Positions 58,453-64,000 of a stretch of 64,000 nucleotides of DNA are shown here, in pieces; position 1 is the stretch's first letter; each line of letters starts with the position of its first letter. The stretch is from Gammaproteobacteria bacterium (GTDB taxonomy: Bacteria > Pseudomonadota > Gammaproteobacteria > Pseudomonadales > Pseudomonadaceae). The stretch lies in contig JAAYFD010000057.1 of NCBI GenBank assembly GCA_012728415.1, forward strand, positions 1 to 64,000, read 5' to 3'. A model generated the notes under the pieces. The model did not search any database, was not told the origin of the DNA, and worked only from the letters and a program-made list of their open reading frames with translations. A program made the translations under genes and the position numbers.

Positions 58453-60000
58453 ATGAGTAACAAGGGCTGGCGCGAGGCACTGACCACCTATTCCAGCCCG
58501 GCCGTGCTGGCATTGCTGTTGCTTGGCTTTGCCGCCGGGCTGCCCTACATGCTGGTGTTTTCCACCCTTTCGGTCTGGCTGCGCGAAGCCGGCGTGGCTC
58601 GCGAAACAATCGGTTATGCCAGCCTGATCGGCCTGGCTTATGCTTTCAAGTGGGTCTGGTCACCCATGCTTGACCAGTGGCGGCTGCCCTTGCTTGGGCG
58701 CATGGGCCGGCGCCGCTCCTGGCTGATACTGTCGCAGATACTGGTGGCTATCGGCTTGGCTGGCATGGCATTCAGCAATCCGCAAACCCATTTGGCAATG
58801 CTTGTTGCGCTGGCCGTGGTGGTGGCGTTTGCTTCGGCAACCCAGGACATTGCTGTGGACGCCTACCGGCTGGAAATTGTCGAGAACGAGCGTCAGGCAG
58901 CGCTGGCCGCGAGCTATATGGCCGGCTACCGTGTGGCGGCGCTGCTGGCCACCGCCGGTGCGCTGTATTTTGCTGAATGGTTTGGCTCTACCGGCCTGCA
59001 ATATCGCCACTCGGCCTGGGCCAGCACCTACCTGCTGTTTGCCCTGCTAATGTTGCCCGGCATGCTGACTACACTCTGGATGAACGAGCCTACGGTAAAA
59101 CTGGAGGATGACGGAGAGCGGACAGGTTATGCGCTGAGCCACCAGCTGGCATCTATTGTGGTGCTGATGGTCCTGCTGGTTTCGGTACCCGCCATGCTGA
59201 CGCAGTATTATCACACCAATTTTCATCCGTTTTTGCGTGGCTCGCAAAGCCTGGCCGACCTGTTTTTTACCGACCGGGCTTTTCTGCGCGGTTTGATGTA
59301 CAGCCTGCTGATAGTTGCTTGCCTGTCATCCTTCGGGCGGCGCGGGCTGGCACCTGTACTGACGCCGGTGAATGACTTTATTGTCCGTTATCGCTGGCAG
59401 GCCCTGTTACTGCTCGGGCTGGTCGCCACTTATCGCATGTCGGATACAGTGATGGGCGTCATGGCCAACGTGTTTTACATCGACCAGGGTTTCAGCAAAG
59501 ATCAGATTGCCGGGGTCAGCAAGGTGTTCGGTCTCATCATGACCTTGTTTGGGGCAGGTGCCGGTGGCGTACTGATCGTGCGTTTTGGCATCATGCCGAT
59601 CCTGCTGCTGGGTGGCATTGCCTCGGCTGCCACTAATCTGATGTTTGTCTTGCTCAGTGGTATGGGGACCCACATGTCGATGCTGGTGGTGACCATTTCC
59701 TGTGACAACTTCAGTGCTGGCATGGCTACGGCGGCGTTTGTTGCTTATTTGTCGAGCCTGACCAATTTGCGGTTTTCGGCCACCCAGTATGCATTACTCA
59801 GCTCCATCATGCTGTTGTTGCCGCGCCTGATCGGCGGCTACTCTGGCGTGATGGTGGACAAGCTGGGCTATGCCAACTTCTTTTATGTGACCGCATTGCT
59901 GGGTGTGCCCACAGTGATATTGATTATCTGGCAGTGGTGGCTGGATGCGCGCCGAAAAGAACCGGGCGCACCAGCTGGAAATGACTCTGCCGGCTCCTGA
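58453..60000 (+). CDS. ampG: Muropeptide permease AmpG
   Basis: Major facilitator family importer of GlcNAc-anhydroMurNAc-peptides, 515 aa; supplies the cell-wall recycling pathway and, where present, the AmpR signal for AmpC induction. About 12-14 membrane helices. Family stretches: LLLLGFAAGLPYMLVFSTLSVWLREAGV near the N-terminus, KWVWSPMLDQW, and ATQDIAVDAYRLEI. Shorter than the 594-aa P. aeruginosa AmpG as recalled, whose extra C-terminal helices are missing. Followed after 26 bp by fxsA. The 191 bp before it hold no gene. Confidence 0.93.
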   Translation: MSNKGWREALTTYSSPAVLALLLLGFAAGLPYMLVFSTLSVWLREAGVARETIGYASLIGLAYAFKWVWSPMLDQWRLPLLGRMGRRRSWLILSQILVAIGLAGMAFSNPQTHLAMLVALAVVVAFASATQDIAVDAYRLEIVENERQAALAASYMAGYRVAALLATAGALYFAEWFGSTGLQYRHSAWASTYLLFALLMLPGMLTTLWMNEPTVKLEDDGERTGYALSHQLASIVVLMVLLVSVPAMLTQYYHTNFHPFLRGSQSLADLFFTDRAFLRGLMYSLLIVACLSSFGRRGLAPVLTPVNDFIVRYRWQALLLLGLVATYRMSDTVMGVMANVFYIDQGFSKDQIAGVSKVFGLIMTLFGAGAGGVLIVRFGIMPILLLGGIASAATNLMFVLLSGMGTHMSMLVVTISCDNFSAGMATAAFVAYLSSLTNLRFSATQYALLSSIMLLLPRLIGGYSGVMVDKLGYANFFYVTALLGVPTVILIIWQWWLDARRKEPGAPAGNDSAGS

Positions 60001-60026
60001 TGACTGCACAACCCAAGAGGTGATTC

Positions 60027-60485
60027 ATGCAAGTGTTTTTGTGGTTTTTTTTATTGTTGCCGCTACTGGAACTGTATGTACTGATCAAGGTTGGTAGCGA
60101 AATTGGCGCACTGAGCGTGGTGTTGTGGATTGTTTTCAGCGCCATTGCTGGTGTGCTTTGTATTCGTGTCGCCGGGGTAGCGACTGCACTGGCTGTACGC
60201 GAGCGCATGGCGCGCGGCGAAGTGCCGGATGATGCCATGCTCACCGGCTTGCTTTGGGTCATTGGTGGTGTGCTGTTGTTTATTCCCGGCTTTCTCAGCG
60301 ATGCAGCAGGCCTGATCTGTATTTTGCCCGCGACCCGCTACTGGCTGGTTCGTCGCATGCGCCGTGGCATGCCGCAAGCGGATATCCGTGCCGAATATAG
60401 CCATACCCGCTCACAAGAGAGCCATGGCCGCAGGGGTGAAGCCCACATAATCGAAGGCGAGTTCGAGCGCAAGGATGATGAGTGA
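60027..60485 (+). CDS. fxsA: FxsA family membrane protein
   Basis: 152 aa. Three or four membrane helices: residues 3-20 (VFLWFFLLLPLLELYVLI), 28-47 (LSVVLWIVFSAIAGVLCIRV) and 72-98 (MLTGLLWVIGGVLLFIPGFLSDAAG), then a charged cytoplasmic tail. FxsA is named for suppression of F exclusion of phage T7; its cell role is unclear. GAGG lies before the ATG. Position next to groESL is conserved in pseudomonads. Confidence 0.9.
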   Translation: MQVFLWFFLLLPLLELYVLIKVGSEIGALSVVLWIVFSAIAGVLCIRVAGVATALAVRERMARGEVPDDAMLTGLLWVIGGVLLFIPGFLSDAAGLICILPATRYWLVRRMRRGMPQADIRAEYSHTRSQESHGRRGEAHIIEGEFERKDDE

Positions 60486-60513
60486 ACATCATTGCAAGAA
60501 AAAACATTTGGCC

Positions 60514-60541
60514 CTTGAAATGCAAATTGCCGCCCCCATAT
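60514..60541 (+). promoter_or_regulatory. Sigma-32 heat-shock promoter of groESL
   Basis: CTTGAAA - 13 nt - CCCCATAT, a near-perfect sigma-32 promoter. It lies 29 bp after the fxsA stop. The implied start near 60548 is about 295 nt before groES. Confidence 0.88.
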
Positions 60542-60547
60542 AGCCTT

Positions 60548-60842
60548 GCACAAGATCCCGGGCATGCCTGGTGCATGCCCTGCGGAGTCCGGCAGTGAGT
60601 GGCCTGCTGGACCAAGCCAGTTAGCCGGCTTGGGTGCCCGGAACTCTGATCCCGTGTTGCTGTTCCTTGCCATAGCCCAGCTATGTCAGGCAGCAGCTGG
60701 TTTCGAAGACTTGGCCAGCCTGGCTTGAGCTAATCAGCTATCCGGGCAGGCTGCCAGGCTGCCGGACTCCGTTTTTCATGAAAAGACAGGCAGTTTGCCT
60801 GTCCGGTTGTTAACCCAAATCATCCGTTAGGAGAGATCGACA
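60548..60842 (+). other. Long structured leader of groESL
   Basis: About 295 nt of transcribed non-coding sequence with three perfect hairpins: GGGCATGC/GCATGCCC at 60560-60580, CCAAGCC/GGCTTGG at 60612-60633, and GACAGGCA/TGCCTGTC at 60785-60803 with a 3-nt loop, 27 nt before the GGAG ribosome site. No second promoter was recognised inside it. Confidence 0.5.
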
Positions 60843-61136
60843 ATGAAGCTTCGTCCTCTGCATGACCGCGTAGTAATCCGCCGTAGTGAAGAAGAAACCA
60901 AAACTGCCGGTGGTATTGTGCTGCCCGGTTCCGCTGCTGAAAAGCCCAACCAGGGTGAGATCGTTGCCGTTGGTACCGGCCGTGTACTGGACAATGGCGA
61001 AGTGCGCGAGTTGGCTGTCAAGGTTGGCGACAAAGTGGTCTTTGGTCCGTATTCCGGCAGCAACACTGTCAAGGTTGACGGTGAAGACCTGCTGGTAATG
61101 AACGAAAGCGAGATTCTGGCTGTTATCGAAGGCTAA
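60843..61136 (+). CDS. groES: Co-chaperonin GroES
   Basis: Ten-kDa lid of the chaperonin, 97 aa. It begins [31 protein letters not shown], including the mobile loop that contacts GroEL. TAGGAGAG lies 10 nt before the ATG. groEL follows after 50 bp. Confidence 0.98.
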   Translation: MKLRPLHDRVVIRRSEEETKTAGGIVLPGSAAEKPNQGEIVAVGTGRVLDNGEVRELAVKVGDKVVFGPYSGSNTVKVDGEDLLVMNESEILAVIEG

Positions 61137-61186
61137 GTATCTTTTCAAGACAAAAACCATTCAGAAATTTTTGAGGTATAGAGTAA

Positions 61187-62827
<1,641 letters not shown>

Positions 62828-62850
62828 TCGTCCTGCTCCTGTAGCACACA

Positions 62851-62883
62851 GCCGCGCTCCGGAAAGGGGCGCGGCTTTTTTTT
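62851..62883 (+). terminator. Intrinsic terminator of groESL
   Basis: GCCGCGCTCC pairs with GGGGCGCGGC (one G·T), 5-nt loop, eight T's. It lies 23 bp after groEL. Confidence 0.93.
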
Positions 62884-62979
62884 ACCTGCAGGCTTGTGGG
62901 GTCTGACAGTACCCGGCTGCGCGCAGGATGGCTGCTTTTCTGCAGCAGGAGGCTGTGCCCGAAGCTACACAAACTGTCA

Positions 62980-62998
62980 CTCTGCGCGTGGCGCAGAG
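62980..62998. terminator. Hairpin downstream of the transglycosylase gene
   Basis: CTCTGCGC/GCGCAGAG with a 3-nt loop, 27 bp beyond the end of the minus-strand transglycosylase gene. The T run is poor on both sides. Confidence 0.35.
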
Positions 62999-63025
62999 AA
63001 GCCTTTTGCTTGTTGGCAGTGCATG

Positions 63026-64000
63026 TTAGTGCGCAATTTTGGTACGTAAAACGGCTGCTTCGCTGCGAAGGGCCTCAAGCAGGCGTTCCGAGGCATAGCC
63101 GTCTTGGGGCAAGTCGTGCTGCTTTTGAAAGCCGCGAATTGCTTTACGGGTGTTAACGCCAATAATGCCATCGGCCGTGCCGGTAGCCAGTCCGAGCTCA
63201 TTGAGCAAGTGTTGCAGTTCCAGCCGCTCACTACGGCTCAAGGGACGGTCCTCGGTTGGCCAGCGCTGGAGACTGAAGTGCTCACCCTGCAAGCCATTGG
63301 CCAGCAGGCCAACAGCTAGTGCATAAGCAGTGGAATTGTTGTAGCGCAGAATGCTGCGGAAATTGTCAAGCTGCAGATAGGCAGGACCGCGGTAGCCGGC
63401 CGGCAGAAAAATGCTGGCTTGCAGTTGCAGTTGGTCTTTGTTCAGTGCAGTCGGTTGTCGCAGCTGTACACCTAGCTCTAGCCACTGGGCCAGGCTTTTA
63501 CGGTGCTCGCCATCAGCCAGGGCGTGATCGAACAGGGTCGGAAGCTGTACTTCGTAACCCCAGCCTGCATCGGCCTGCCAGCCCGAATTATTCAGGTAGT
63601 TGGCGGCAGAAGCCAGGGCATCAGCGCTGGAATTCCAGATGTCACGCTTGCCGTTACCGTCAAAGTCGACTGCATGTTCCAGGTAAGTGGTTGGCATGAA
63701 CTGTGTTTGACCCATGGCGCCAGCCCAGGAGCCAACCATCGAACGGCTGCTGATGTCACCATTTTGTAGAATGCGCAGTGCGGCCATCAACTGGTCTTCC
63801 CAGAATGCTGCCCGGCGTCCATGCCAAGCCAGGGTGGCCAGTGACCGGATGATGTTTTTGTCGCCCATCTGCCGACCAAAATTGCTTTCCATGCCCCAGA
63901 TGGCAACCAGCACATAGCGATCAACACCATAGCGTTTTTCTATGCTGTCCAGTGTCCGCTTGTGCTCGGCCAGCAGAGCCTTGCCGCGGGCAATACGCCA
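63026..64000 (-). CDS. Lytic murein transglycosylase, MltB/SltB type with peptidoglycan-binding domain (5' end outside the window)
   Basis: At least 324 residues of an SLT_2-family lytic transglycosylase that cleaves peptidoglycan in the periplasm to anhydro-muropeptides. The frame is open to the right edge, with KRYGVDRYVLVAIWGMESNFG carrying the catalytic Glu, then AGAMGQTQFMPTTYLEHAVDFDGNGKRDIW. The C-terminal about 60 residues form a peptidoglycan-binding_1 domain (LGLATGTADGIIGVNTRKAIRGFQKQHDLP). Resembles the P. aeruginosa SltB2/SltB3 group. The signal peptide is not visible. AmpG encoded nearby imports the products of such enzymes, but the genes are not in one operon. Confidence 0.92.
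   Translation of the reverse strand, partial: WRIARGKALLAEHKRTLDSIEKRYGVDRYVLVAIWGMESNFGRQMGDKNIIRSLATLAWHGRRAAFWEDQLMAALRILQNGDISSRSMVGSWAGAMGQTQFMPTTYLEHAVDFDGNGKRDIWNSSADALASAANYLNNSGWQADAGWGYEVQLPTLFDHALADGEHRKSLAQWLELGVQLRQPTALNKDQLQLQASIFLPAGYRGPAYLQLDNFRSILRYNNSTAYALAVGLLANGLQGEHFSLQRWPTEDRPLSRSERLELQHLLNELGLATGTADGIIGVNTRKAIRGFQKQHDLPQDGYASERLLEALRSEAAVLRTKIAH

Overview
The window is a 64-kb stretch of core chromosome from a gammaproteobacterium of the Pseudomonadaceae. The basis is gene order recalled from Pseudomonas aeruginosa: bepA–tusA-like–bcp–gcvR–dapA–bamC–purC, dnaE–accA–tilS–pyrG–kdsA–eno–ftsB–ispD, flgZ–flgN–flgM–flgA–cheV–cheR, motA–motB next to rsgA, ispB–rplU–rpmA–obg–proB and ampG–fxsA–groES–groEL. 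Base composition is moderate by eye (mid-50s % G+C), and several familiar neighbours are absent, so a divergent or reduced-genome pseudomonad (for example the Halopseudomonas side of the family) is more likely than a classical Pseudomonas. The species is not claimed. No prophage, intact insertion sequence or CRISPR array was seen.

Layout. 1-6.5 kb: start of cydA (cytochrome bd oxidase) behind an Anr/Fnr-type box, then a complete MexAB-OprM/TtgABC-type RND efflux operon with a near-consensus promoter whose spacer holds a TetR-type palindrome. 6.9-15.5 kb: a YbaK-family deacylase, a chemoreceptor, BepA, a TusA-like protein, Bcp, GcvR, DapA, BamC and a long-form PurC. 15.7-28.9 kb: replication, lipid, nucleotide, LPS and isoprenoid genes (dnaE to ispD) and an ABC exporter. 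29-34 kb: tRNA-Ala(GGC), then a flagellar/chemotaxis block with a recognisable sigma-28 promoter before flgM. 34-43 kb: pdxB, prc, a quinone oxidoreductase, an HDOD protein, motAB and rsgA. 43.4-47.8 kb: a GDT1-family Mn2+ exporter under a yybP-ykoY riboswitch and a Gld-type ABC operon. 48-54.6 kb: rhlB, ispB, rplU-rpmA, obg, proB. 54.6-64 kb: a ROK-family remnant, a NAD synthetase with a degenerate glutaminase domain, a DUF481 protein, an alkyltransferase-like protein, ampG, fxsA, groESL behind a sigma-32 promoter, and the 3' part of a lytic transglycosylase gene.

The genes are mostly housekeeping, so the unusual signals are small. (1) NadE keeps its synthetase domain but has replaced all three glutaminase catalytic residues. 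(2) A family of 18-bp palindromes ending in an AGGA/GGGAGG tail lies before dnaE and proB, where the tail sits at Shine-Dalgarno position. (3) A perfect 13-copy GCTGAT tandem array lies between rpmA and obg. (4) A 32-bp dispersed repeat occurs at two convergent gene junctions. (5) groES has an unusually long, structured leader. (6) Palindromes or gene debris lie at two places where the inferred ancestral gene order is broken.

Starts were chosen by ribosome binding site, family length and non-overlap with neighbours, and several are shorter than the longest open frame. All family assignments come from reading the sequence; no database search was run. Statements about P. aeruginosa gene order are from memory.
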